DNA from: Oscillospiraceae bacterium
GTDB taxonomy: Bacteria > Bacillota_A > Clostridia > Oscillospirales > Ruminococcaceae
Assembly: GCA_017523995.1 (NCBI GenBank)
Contig: JAFWUX010000058.1
Span: 1-17,618 of the forward strand
Direction of reading: 5' to 3'
Length of the DNA: 17,618 nucleotides
The position numbers and the translations under genes are program-made. Below, in pieces: positions 7,232-13,806 of this stretch. Below the pieces are notes generated by a model, which saw only the letters and a list, made by a program, of their open reading frames with translations, searched no databases and had not been told where the DNA came from. The number at the start of each line of letters is the position of its first letter. Position 1 is the first letter of the stretch.

Positions 7232-7693
7232 ATGCTGTCAAAGCCGGAAAACGGATGGACTGTTTTTTCGCTGGGGGATTTTCAGGCGGAGGTCAGCTAT
7301 CTGGTCGATATCCCGTTCGACTGGCTGATTTCCTGTAAAAACGCACTGCAGCACAATATTCCCGCTTCGTTTTTTCTGGAGCTTGAGGGAGAATCCTGCA
7401 TCGTGACTTCATACGGATATGATACGCATATGATCATCCGAAATCATGATGACGAATACACGCTCAAAACCGTTCACGGTGTCAATTTCATGGATGTATC
7501 CGGAATGCTGCTGAAAGACATCAGGCTGTATTTTGATGACTGGGTGACATGGTATGATTTTGAACAGACAGAAGCCGATTTTGCACGCAGACGGGCTGCG
7601 CTGAAAGCCTTGATCGAGGAAACAGAAACGTATCTTGCAGCCTGCGCGAAACGTTCGGAGAAGCCGGTGCAGAATTCGCCGGAGCATGCGTGA
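7232..7693 (+). CDS. Unrecognised 153-residue cytosolic protein
   Basis: I do not recognise a family. The protein is acidic and aromatic-rich (FDDWVTWYDFEQ around residues 100-111), has no signal peptide or membrane segment, and is predicted to mix beta strands (residues 10-90) with a C-terminal helix (112-140). ATG 7232 has GAGGTG eight bases upstream. It sits 45 bases after prfA, and its stop lies four bases before the ATG at 7698, so it is almost certainly cotranscribed with both neighbours. Base composition is slightly lower in GC than prfA. Confidence 0.8.
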   Translation: MLSKPENGWTVFSLGDFQAEVSYLVDIPFDWLISCKNALQHNIPASFFLELEGESCIVTSYGYDTHMIIRNHDDEYTLKTVHGVNFMDVSGMLLKDIRLYFDDWVTWYDFEQTEADFARRRAALKALIEETETYLAACAKRSEKPVQNSPEHA

Positions 7694-7697
7694 TATT

Positions 7698-8456
7698 ATG
7701 AGGTATCTGGAATACGGCGGCAGCAATCAGAGAACCGTGATGCTGCTGCACGGCGGCGGTCTGGCGCCGTGGAATTACCGGAAAGCGGCTGAGATGCTGC
7801 AAAGCGATTTTCGCGTGATTCTGCCGGTACTGGACGGTCACGCAGGCAGCGACTGCCATTTTACAACGATAGAAAGCAGCGCCGCGGAGATGATTGCGTT
7901 TATCCGTGAAAATCTTGGCGGAACGGTCGAGCTGCTCGGCGGATTGTCGCTCGGCGGTCAGATTCTGCTGGAGATGCTTTCGCAGCAGGGGGATATCTGC
8001 CGCCATGCACTGATTGAAAGTGCAATGGTCATCCCTGCAAAGCTGACACATGCGCTTGCTGCGCCTGCGTTCGGGTGCAGCTATCCGCTGATCCGGCAGA
8101 AATGGTTTGCGAAATTACAGTTCCGGCAGCTGCGGATGGATGCAGAATATTTTGCGGATTATTACCGCGATACCTGCGCGGTTGAAAAAGCGGACATGAT
8201 CGCGTTTATGAAAGCGAATACATCGTATCAGCTGAAAAAATCCGCCGGAAATTGCTCGGCGGATGTACATATTTATTATGGTGAAAAGGAAGTTTCCGGC
8301 ATACGGCACTCTGCGGAACGCATACACAGCGCGATGCCGGAGAGTGTTTTGACGGAACTGCCCGGCATGTATCACGGAGATTTTTCGATCAATCATCCGG
8401 AGCTGTATGTCAGGGCGATTCGTGAAATTTGCGGGGATTGCCCGCGAAAGGATTGA
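7698..8456 (+). CDS. Alpha/beta hydrolase
   Basis: A 252-residue soluble alpha/beta-hydrolase fold protein. MLLHGGGLAPWNY (15-27) carries the oxyanion-hole HGG. GGLSLGG (81-87) is the nucleophile elbow GxSxG with Ser84. His226 in GMYHGDFS is the likely catalytic His. The acid is probably Glu198 in YYGEKEV, where most relatives have Asp. Substrate unknown; carboxylesterase, lipase or peptidase activity are all open. ATG 7698 gives a standard N-terminus (MRYLEYGG) but its GGAG is 13 bases away; ATG 7686, overlapping the preceding gene by eight bases, is the alternative. The stop is six bases before the Sua5 start. Confidence 0.85.
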   Translation: MRYLEYGGSNQRTVMLLHGGGLAPWNYRKAAEMLQSDFRVILPVLDGHAGSDCHFTTIESSAAEMIAFIRENLGGTVELLGGLSLGGQILLEMLSQQGDICRHALIESAMVIPAKLTHALAAPAFGCSYPLIRQKWFAKLQFRQLRMDAEYFADYYRDTCAVEKADMIAFMKANTSYQLKKSAGNCSADVHIYYGEKEVSGIRHSAERIHSAMPESVLTELPGMYHGDFSINHPELYVRAIREICGDCPRKD

Positions 8457-8462
8457 TACCAC

Positions 8463-9479
8463 TTGAAAACCAAGCTTTTACAGGAAAATGAGATCGAAGA
8501 AGCCGCGGCGCTGATCCGGCAGGGCGAGCCTGTCGGGATGCCGACGGAAACGGTCTACGGGCTTGCCTGCGATGCCGGAAATCCCGATGCCGTGCGCAAG
8601 GTCTTTGCGGCAAAGGGGAGACCTGCGGACAATCCGCTGATCGTACATATTGCGAATATCGCGGACTGGGCGCCGCTTGTCAGAGAGATTCCGCCGCTGG
8701 CGCAGAAGCTCGCAGAGCGGTTCTGGCCCGGCCCGCTGACGATCATTCTGCCGCGGACGGAGCGTGTCCCTGCGGTGACGGCAGGCGGGCTGGATTCAGT
8801 CGGCGTGCGGTTTCCGGCGCATCCGGTGGCGCAGGCATTTATCAAAGCGTGCGGCGTGCCGATTGCGGCACCCTCGGGCAACCGCTCCGGCAGTCCGAGC
8901 CCGACAACCTCTGCGCATATGATGCAGGATATGGACGGGCGCATTCCGGCGATCGTCGAGGGCGGAAGCTGTCTCTGCGGCGTGGAATCGACGGTCATTG
9001 TTCTCGATGATGCGGAGACTGTCCGTGTGCTGCGGCCGGGATTTGTCACGCCGGAGCAGCTGCAGACCGTCGCTAAGCGCGTAATCGTCGATGATGCCGT
9101 GCTCGCGCAGATTTCTCCGGATACGGTTGTGCGCTCGCCGGGCATGAAGTATAAGCATTACGCGCCGAATGCGCAGGTGACACTGGTGCATGGCGACAGC
9201 GCGGCATTTTTGCGGTATATGCAGCCGCGGGTTGCAGAAGGTGTCTGCGCGCTGGTGTTCGATTCCGATGCAGAAGCGTGCAAAGCGCAGGGGATTCCCT
9301 ATCAGACCTACGGCGATACCGATGAAGCGCGTGCGGCGGCATTCTTTGCGGCGCTGCGCGATGCCGATGCGGCACATATCACGCACCTCTATGTCCGTGC
9401 ACCGCGGACAGACGGCGTCGGGCTGGCGGTCTATAACCGGCTGATCCGTGCCGCCGGATACGATGTCGAGCAGGCATAA
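8463..9479 (+). CDS. L-threonylcarbamoyladenylate synthase, Sua5 type
   Basis: A 338-residue enzyme that makes threonylcarbamoyl-AMP from threonine, bicarbonate and ATP, the first step of the t6A37 modification of tRNAs reading ANN codons. The YrdC domain (10-205) shows MPTETVYGLACDA (26-38), KGRPADNPL (51-59), SVGVRFPAH (112-120) and PSGNRSG (137-143). The PGMKYKHYAPN linker (226-236) and a C-terminal Rossmann-like domain distinguish Sua5 from the shorter TsaC. The start is TTG 8463 with AAAGGA ten bases upstream, inside the tail of the hydrolase gene. Last gene of the prfA operon; linkage of prfA and Sua5-type genes is common in bacteria, which supports both calls. Confidence 0.95.
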   Translation: MKTKLLQENEIEEAAALIRQGEPVGMPTETVYGLACDAGNPDAVRKVFAAKGRPADNPLIVHIANIADWAPLVREIPPLAQKLAERFWPGPLTIILPRTERVPAVTAGGLDSVGVRFPAHPVAQAFIKACGVPIAAPSGNRSGSPSPTTSAHMMQDMDGRIPAIVEGGSCLCGVESTVIVLDDAETVRVLRPGFVTPEQLQTVAKRVIVDDAVLAQISPDTVVRSPGMKYKHYAPNAQVTLVHGDSAAFLRYMQPRVAEGVCALVFDSDAEACKAQGIPYQTYGDTDEARAAAFFAALRDADAAHITHLYVRAPRTDGVGLAVYNRLIRAAGYDVEQA

Positions 9480-9483
9480 AGGC

Positions 9484-9520
9484 GCAGCGGAACCCGGCCG
9501 CGTGTGCCGGATTCCGCTGC
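9484..9520 (+). terminator. Strong GC-rich hairpin after the prfA operon
   Basis: GCAGCGGAA pairs with TTCCGCTGC and, across one mismatch, CCGGC pairs with GCCGG: a 15-position stem and 7-base loop, four bases after the stop codon at 9479. No T-run follows, so it may be a weak terminator or a 3'-end stabilising structure. Confidence 0.55.
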
Positions 9521-9614
9521 AAGGCAAAGCTTGAATGAAAATTGGAAGGCTTATGGGGAGTATGAGACTGCGGTCCTGCTCCCGTCAGCAGGGCACACAG
9601 TTTAAAACGGGATA

Positions 9615-9643
9615 CCGCTGTTTCCTGTCAGGTGAAAACGCGG
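9615..9643 (-). terminator. Possible terminator of the dockerin/cohesin-like operon
   Basis: On the - strand CCGC and GTTTTC pair with GGAAAC and GCGG around one bulged base and an 8-base loop, 13 bases past the stop codon at 9657. TATCCCGTTTTAA follows, so the T-run is short and displaced. Confidence 0.4.
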
Positions 9644-9656
9644 CTGCAGGGGATGC

Positions 9657-10565
9657 TTATTTGACGGTCACAACGCCGCTGAGCGTGGTGTACTGATATG
9701 CGCCGGCTGTGATCTTGTCATCGTCATTGGAGTAGCAGCATTCCGTGCTGACGAACTCCGTCCATGTCGGATCGACGGTGAGCTTGAAGCAGTCGCCGGA
9801 TTTTGCATCCTCGGGGATGGTGTAGCTGTAATTTGCGATGATGTAGCCGTTTTCGATATTGAAGTCATTTGCCTCTGCGGCAACTACAATGCCCCTGTTG
9901 TCTTCGGCATTGGGATTTGTAACAACGCAGGAGTAATTTTCATTCCAGCCCAGATCCTCCGCGATGTTCGAGGTGAGGTCTGCCGGTGTCAGTGCCGGAT
10001 CATGCGAGACTGTGAGCTGGAAACCTGCGAGCTTCGGGAGTCCTGCGACATAGACCGGAACCGTGACGGTTTCGCCTGCCTTGCCCGATGCGCAGCCGAT
10101 TTCGATATAGAGACCGCGCAGCGCGAAAAGCTTGTCATTCTGTACATTCTTGCCGTAGTTTTCGGTGTCCTCCGGGTTTTCGCTGACGGAGATCTGTCCG
10201 AAATGGCTGCCGTCCTCATAGGAGACGGTGCGGAACTCTGCCCAGAGCGGCTGACCGCCTGCGAGTGTCTGGCAGTAGTAGCTGAGGATGCTTGCGGCAT
10301 CTTCGAGTCCGATTTCGCCGTCCATGTTGATATCGGCGGCCTGTGTATCATCGGTGACAGCCTTGTCCGCATTGCCGGACATGGACTGAACATATAACTG
10401 CAGCGTATCCTGTGCATCGGCAGCATTCACAACCATATCATGATTGAGGTCGCCCATGAGCTGCACGGATGCTTCGGAAGCGGCAGAGGCGGAGATCACA
10501 CTGCACATGCTCAATGCAGCGGCAGAGGCGCAGACTGCGCCGAAAATTCTGGCTGTTGCTTTCAT
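9657..10565 (-). CDS. Secreted protein: N-terminal dockerin plus C-terminal cohesin-like module (copy 1)
   Basis: A 302-residue protein. Residues 1-29 are a Sec signal peptide with cleavage after SASA. Residues 36-104 form a type I-like dockerin with two calcium loops: GDLNHDMVVNAADAQ (first, where Met replaces the usual Gly) and ADINMDGEIGLEDA (second, canonical), each followed by a helix. After a variable segment (110-148), residues 150-302 form a beta-rich module with AGETVTVPVYVAG and LAGFQLTVSHD, the pattern of cohesin/CBM-like jelly-roll domains, ending GVVTVK. Dockerins bind cohesins on scaffoldins, so the protein likely joins a surface complex; no catalytic domain is visible. ATG 10565 has AAAGGAG nine bases upstream. 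It is the second gene of a tandem pair, 71 bases behind its paralogue. Confidence 0.88.
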   Translation of the reverse strand: MKATARIFGAVCASAAALSMCSVISASAASEASVQLMGDLNHDMVVNAADAQDTLQLYVQSMSGNADKAVTDDTQAADINMDGEIGLEDAASILSYYCQTLAGGQPLWAEFRTVSYEDGSHFGQISVSENPEDTENYGKNVQNDKLFALRGLYIEIGCASGKAGETVTVPVYVAGLPKLAGFQLTVSHDPALTPADLTSNIAEDLGWNENYSCVVTNPNAEDNRGIVVAAEANDFNIENGYIIANYSYTIPEDAKSGDCFKLTVDPTWTEFVSTECCYSNDDDKITAGAYQYTTLSGVVTVK

Positions 10566-10592
10566 ATTCGATTGCTCCTTTTATTCGGGGGG

Positions 10593-10626
10593 GAGCGGTG
10601 CGGCGGGGAAATGAACCGCACCGCTC
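10593..10626 (-). other. Intercistronic GC-rich hairpin between the two dockerin genes
   Basis: A perfect 11-bp stem (10593-10603 with 10616-10626, arm GAGCGGTGCGG) with a 12-base loop, directly after the stop of the upstream copy. On the - strand it is followed by a run of C, not T. It could stabilise the 3' end of the first cistron or allow partial readthrough, setting unequal amounts of the two proteins. Confidence 0.6.
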
Positions 10627-10636
10627 AGGAATCTCA

Positions 10637-11557
10637 TTATTTTACAGTGACAATGCCGTCGAGCGAGGTGTACTGATAAGAACCGCTGTCGATCATCTTG
10701 GTATCGCTGACCTTGACGAAGGTGCAGTCATTCGAGACGAACTTTGTCCAGCCCTGATCGACTGTGATTGCATAGCGGTCGCCGGACTTGGCATTCTCCG
10801 GAATCTGGTAGCTGAACTCCGCGAGTACGAAGCCGTCTGCGAGCGAGACATTCCATGCCTGCGCAGCGACAACAATGCCCTGATTGGTATCTGCCGCCGG
10901 ATTGCAGATCGGCTCGTCATCCGGATTCCAGCCCTCCTGCTGGTTGATCTTGGATTCAATATCCAGCAGTTTCAGCGGCTGCTCGTGGAAGACCGAAAGC
11001 TGGAAACCTGCGAGCGCCGGAACGCCTGCGACATAGACCGGAACTGTGACGGTCTCGCCCGGCTTGCCGGATGCGCAGCCGATCTCGAGATACATGCCGC
11101 GCAGTGCAAAGGCACGCTCAACCTGGATCGGGTTGCCGTTGTCATCAAGGATCTGCTCGCCGGTTTCCGGATCAAAGAGGTACATCGGTGCGAAGCCGTT
11201 GCCGTCCTGATAGGATACCTTGCGGAATTCCGCCCAGAGCGGCTGACCGCCCGCAAGCGTCTGGCAGTAGTAGCTGAGAATGCCGGATGCATCCTCGATA
11301 TCAATCTTGCCGTCCATATTGATATCGGCGTTTTCTGTTTTCTCGGTAACGGCATCATCTGCGTTGCCTGCGACTGTGGAAACATAGACTGACAGCGTCT
11401 CCTGTGCGTCTGCTGCATCGACCTTCAGGTCATTGTTCATATCGCCCATGATGCGGAGCGAGGCGCCGGATTCGGCAGAGGCAGGAACAAGGCTGCACAT
11501 GCTCAGTGCGATGGCAGATGCGCAGATGGTTCCGAGAATTCTGATAGATTTCTTCAT
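10637..11557 (-). CDS. Secreted protein: N-terminal dockerin plus C-terminal cohesin-like module (copy 2)
   Basis: A 306-residue paralogue of the next gene, with the same order of parts: Sec signal peptide (ending PASA), dockerin with loops GDMNNDLKVDAADAQ and ADINMDGKIDIEDA, the shared segment SYYCQTLAGGQPLWAEFR, a longer variable insert carrying FDPETGEQILDDNGNP, then the cohesin-like module (GKPGETVTVPVYVAG, LAGFQLSVFHE, ending GIVTVK). The insert is reminiscent of the YD-type or Asp/Asn/Gly-rich loops of calcium-binding surface proteins (inference). The start is ATG 11557, with AAAGGAG nine bases upstream and a perfect signal peptide; the open frame extends 64 codons further upstream through the regulatory region, but that part has no coding character. 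First gene of the pair, divergent from the ECF sigma gene. Confidence 0.88.
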   Translation of the reverse strand: MKKSIRILGTICASAIALSMCSLVPASAESGASLRIMGDMNNDLKVDAADAQETLSVYVSTVAGNADDAVTEKTENADINMDGKIDIEDASGILSYYCQTLAGGQPLWAEFRKVSYQDGNGFAPMYLFDPETGEQILDDNGNPIQVERAFALRGMYLEIGCASGKPGETVTVPVYVAGVPALAGFQLSVFHEQPLKLLDIESKINQQEGWNPDDEPICNPAADTNQGIVVAAQAWNVSLADGFVLAEFSYQIPENAKSGDRYAITVDQGWTKFVSNDCTFVKVSDTKMIDSGSYQYTSLDGIVTVK

Positions 11558-11674
11558 AGTAGATCTCTCCTTTTCAATGTCTGTGTTCGGGAAGACTTGA
11601 AACGTCTGCGGCGCGGCTGATACGGTTCCGCCCCGCTTGTCTCGGAAACAATAACAGGGCGGCAAATGTCTCAG

Positions 11675-11740
11675 AAAAAAACGCAAATCGGCAAAACATA
11701 CAAAGTAAATCCCGGGAAATTGTGCAGTCTGCCGATTTGC
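11675..11740 (-). promoter_or_regulatory. Terminator-like inverted repeat in the leader of the dockerin operon
   Basis: GCAAATCGGCA (11683-11693) and its exact complement (11730-11740) are separated by 36 bases. Read on the - strand the structure ends in G and seven T (11675-11681), the form of an intrinsic terminator with an unusually long loop. It lies about 120 bases upstream of the ATG at 11557, so it could act as an attenuator. As DNA, the two arms could instead be a spaced operator pair. Confidence 0.55.
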
Positions 11741-11752
11741 AATGCACATCGG

Positions 11753-11777
11753 GACTTTTCACCCTGCGGATTGTTCC
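11753..11777 (-). promoter_or_regulatory. Possible ECF-type promoter facing the dockerin operon
   Basis: On the - strand GGAAC (11773-11777), 17 bases, then GTC (11753-11755): the general form of ECF-sigma promoters. The transcript would start at about 11745, just before the inverted repeat at 11740. The short motifs can occur by chance. Confidence 0.3.
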
Positions 11778-11784
11778 GTATATA
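11756..11784 (+). promoter_or_regulatory. Weak sigma-A-like promoter for the ECF sigma gene
   Basis: TTTTCA (11756-11761), 17 bases, TATATA (11779-11784): four of six matches in each hexamer. It would give a leader of about 23 bases before ATG 11814. It overlaps the candidate ECF promoter on the other strand. Confidence 0.35.
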
Positions 11785-11813
11785 GGGAAGATTCAGAAAC
11801 GGAAGGAAGTGGG

Positions 11814-12296
11814 ATGATGCAGGATGATGCATTCACCTTACTTTATCAGAAATACGCAAATTTTGTATATAGTATTGCACTTTCCTATCTGAAGAATCCG
11901 GCGGAGGCTGAGGATGTCACGGCAGATGTATTTGTCAAGCTGCTGGAATCCGATCTCAGCTTTCCGGAAGATACTGCGGCGCGTGCGTGGCTTGCGACCG
12001 TGACGCGGAATCATTGCAAAAACCTGCTCCGGCACTGGCTGCGGAACAAACGTGAGGCCGAGGAGGTCATGGAGCAGATTCCTGTCAGAGATCAGTCCGC
12101 GGAGCTGCGTTCCGTTATGGATGCACTCCTGAAGCTGCCGGAAAAATACCGGCTGCCGCTGATGCTTTTTGCGGTGGAGGGATATTCCGTGCGGGAAACC
12201 GCAGAGATTCTTCATTTGAATGAAAGTACTGTCCGCACCCGGATTGCAAGGGCGCGGGATTTGATCCGAAAAGAAACGGGGGTGGAGAACGCATGA
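11814..12296 (+). CDS. ECF-family RNA polymerase sigma factor
   Basis: A 160-residue protein with the two domains of sigma-70 group IV factors. Region 2 (residues 8-75) contains FVYSIALSYLKNPAEAEDVTADVF and ARAWLATVTRNHCKN. Region 4 (100-155) contains LPEKYRLPLMLFAVEGYSVRETAEIL and the helix-turn-helix STVRTRIARARDLIRK. It directs RNA polymerase to promoters responding to an envelope or extracellular signal. GGAAGGAAG lies just before the tandem ATG 11814/11817. The frame is open 72 bases further upstream, but that would run through the putative promoter. Its stop overlaps the start of the next gene (ATGA), typical of sigma/anti-sigma pairs. Likely targets are the divergent dockerin genes and its own operon (inference). 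Confidence 0.95.
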   Translation: MMQDDAFTLLYQKYANFVYSIALSYLKNPAEAEDVTADVFVKLLESDLSFPEDTAARAWLATVTRNHCKNLLRHWLRNKREAEEVMEQIPVRDQSAELRSVMDALLKLPEKYRLPLMLFAVEGYSVRETAEILHLNESTVRTRIARARDLIRKETGVENA

Positions 12297-13453
12297 AACA
12301 GCAACAGCATGATGATACAGCGCTGTATCGGGAGCTGCGCGGCGCATTCAGGATGTCGCCTGAGCAGGAGCTCCGTGTTGAGCAGGAGATCCGGCGCAGA
12401 ACAAATGTCGCGATGACCGCAAACGTGCAGACGGCACGCGACAGCACACCGGAAATCAAGAAATCGCACGGTGCTTACTGGTATGCATCGCGTGTTCTTC
12501 CGATGGCGGCCTGTCTGGTGCTTGTCTGCGCCGGTGCGTTCTTCCTGCATCGCGGATTTACGGAACCGGCAGATTCACTGGAACAGCAGGACAGCGTGGA
12601 GATGGAGGAGATCCTTCCGGTCTCCACTGTCACCGCGACAGGTACGGCTGCAGCGGATACAACTGCAACAACTGCTTACACAACTGTATCGGGTCGGATT
12701 ACAACTGCCGCTGATCCGGTTCTGACAACTGCAGCACCGAACAAGAATACCGAAGCTGAAACCGAGGCTCCTGCCGAAACGCAGCCTGCGAACAGCGAAT
12801 CGCCGGAGGACCGGACAACCGCACAGAGTCAGACTTTACCGACAACACAGGATGTGACAACAGCGCATAAGACAACCACCGTTCCGACAACAACGAGAAT
12901 CACGACAACGAAAGCAATCACAACAACCGTTACCACAACCACTGCAGTCACCGAGACCGAACCGCAGTTCCGGCTCGTGGATTCTGTCGGAGAGGCGAAT
13001 ATCACGATTCCGGATGTGACCGCAAATGCCGGCGAGACCGTCTGTGTACACCTGGTGGCACAGGAAGGCTTCACGGCGGCAGGCGCACAGTTCTCGTTCC
13101 GTCTGCAGAGCAGCGGCGATATTCCGACACCGCCGCTCCGCCTCGAAACCCGTGCAATCGAGCGGATTCTGCTGGAACAGGGCGGCAGCGCACCGATCAC
13201 AAATGTGCAGTCGGTTGTGTACCCGCAGGACAACGTGATCCTTGTGTATGCCGATACGGCAGAAATTGAGATTCCGGCCGGTACAGAGTTGATGAATATC
13301 TATCTGGATATCCCTGCGGATGTGCCCACGGGAACCGTCTATCAGTTTGTGCCGGAGGATTTCAACAAGATCACAGGACATAGTGAAGCCGTGGATGACA
13401 GCGGCGCTTATACGCCGATCCGCGCTTATCTCGGCACGATTACCGTAAACTGA
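12293..13453 (+). CDS. Putative transmembrane anti-sigma factor with exported cohesin-like domain
   Basis: A 386-residue single-pass membrane protein. Residues 1-60 are cytosolic, charged and helical (ELRGAFRMSPEQELRVEQEI) and are the presumed sigma-binding part; no HxxxCxxC zinc motif is present. One membrane segment spans about 66-86 (VLPMAACLVLVCAGAFFL). A long Thr/Ala/Glu-rich stalk (110-222) contains runs of TTT. Residues 233-386 form a beta module with NAGETVCVHLVAQEGF, AAGAQFSFRLQ and a terminal YLGTITVN, matching the cohesin-like modules of the two proteins encoded at 9657-11557. The anti-sigma call is inferred from the ATGA overlap with the ECF gene and from topology like that of RsgI-type proteins, whose ectodomains sense carbohydrates. 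No anti-sigma family was matched by sequence. Confidence 0.8.
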   Translation: MKQQQHDDTALYRELRGAFRMSPEQELRVEQEIRRRTNVAMTANVQTARDSTPEIKKSHGAYWYASRVLPMAACLVLVCAGAFFLHRGFTEPADSLEQQDSVEMEEILPVSTVTATGTAAADTTATTAYTTVSGRITTAADPVLTTAAPNKNTEAETEAPAETQPANSESPEDRTTAQSQTLPTTQDVTTAHKTTTVPTTTRITTTKAITTTVTTTTAVTETEPQFRLVDSVGEANITIPDVTANAGETVCVHLVAQEGFTAAGAQFSFRLQSSGDIPTPPLRLETRAIERILLEQGGSAPITNVQSVVYPQDNVILVYADTAEIEIPAGTELMNIYLDIPADVPTGTVYQFVPEDFNKITGHSEAVDDSGAYTPIRAYLGTITVN

Positions 13454-13476
13454 ACAACAAAATTACAAAATAGCCC

Positions 13477-13505
13477 TTGACTTTCCGGTGAAAGTATAGT
13501 ATACT
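13477..13505 (+). promoter_or_regulatory. rny promoter
   Basis: TTGACT (13477-13482), 17-base spacer, TATACT (13500-13505). The -10 sits inside a perfect 12-bp palindrome ATAGTATACTAT (13496-13507). It lies 24 bases after the stop of the anti-sigma gene and gives a long leader before ATG 13807. Confidence 0.82.
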
Positions 13506-13511
13506 ATTGTT

Positions 13512-13806
13512 GTGTATTATGCATTGCACCGGAAGTCGGGGGCTGTTTCTGTTTCAGCCTGTGCTTCCGATGGTGTTTTGCGGCAGATGCCGCTGTTGAT
13601 CTTTTTTTATGCCTGCGTTCAGCCGCTTTCCGGCTGTGCAGGTTTCTGATAAGGATGTGCCGATGCGCAGAAATATACACATGCTTTCGGCGTGCATCCT
13701 GTATGATAAAAATAAAACTGAAATCTCCAACGGCGTGTTTCCTGCCGCAGAATCAAATGATAAATACAGAAATATCAATTTGAGAATGTTAGGAGGAAAG
13801 CACAGT
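13512..13806 (+). other. Long structured 5' leader of rny
   Basis: About 295 bases lie between the expected transcript start and the rny ATG. A nested hairpin has CGGAAG (13530-13535) pairing with CTTCCG (13564-13569) around GGCTG/CAGCC (13541-13559). A compact hairpin GCGGC-AGAT-GCCGC (13580-13593) is followed eight bases later by T7 (13602-13608), and a third hairpin CAGCCG/CGGCTG spans 13620-13636. I could not match it to a known riboswitch. The rny frame stays open back to ATG 13609, but without a ribosome binding site there, so I treat the region as untranslated. Confidence 0.5.

Noticed and set aside
9580..9605. CCTGCT/AGCAGG hairpin after the Sua5 gene considered as a terminator
   Set aside because: Only six base pairs and no T-run; a much stronger hairpin at 9484-9520 is closer to the stop codon.
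10469..11392. 307-residue open frame on the + strand
   Set aside because: Antisense to the two dockerin genes, crossing the gap between them; no start signal.
11598..11629. Second GGAAC (- strand) and TGAAAC (+ strand) motifs considered as ECF promoters
   Set aside because: The distance to any CGT/GTC-like -10 is about 20 bases or more, outside the usual 16-17.
11558..11749. N-terminal extension of 64 codons on dockerin protein copy 2
   Set aside because: ATG 11557 has a strong ribosome binding site and is directly followed by a signal peptide; the extension runs through the regulatory repeat.
12640..12960. ACA/ACC-rich low-complexity DNA considered as a tandem repeat or CRISPR-like array
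   Set aside because: It encodes the Thr-rich stalk of the anti-sigma protein; there are no regular repeat and spacer units.
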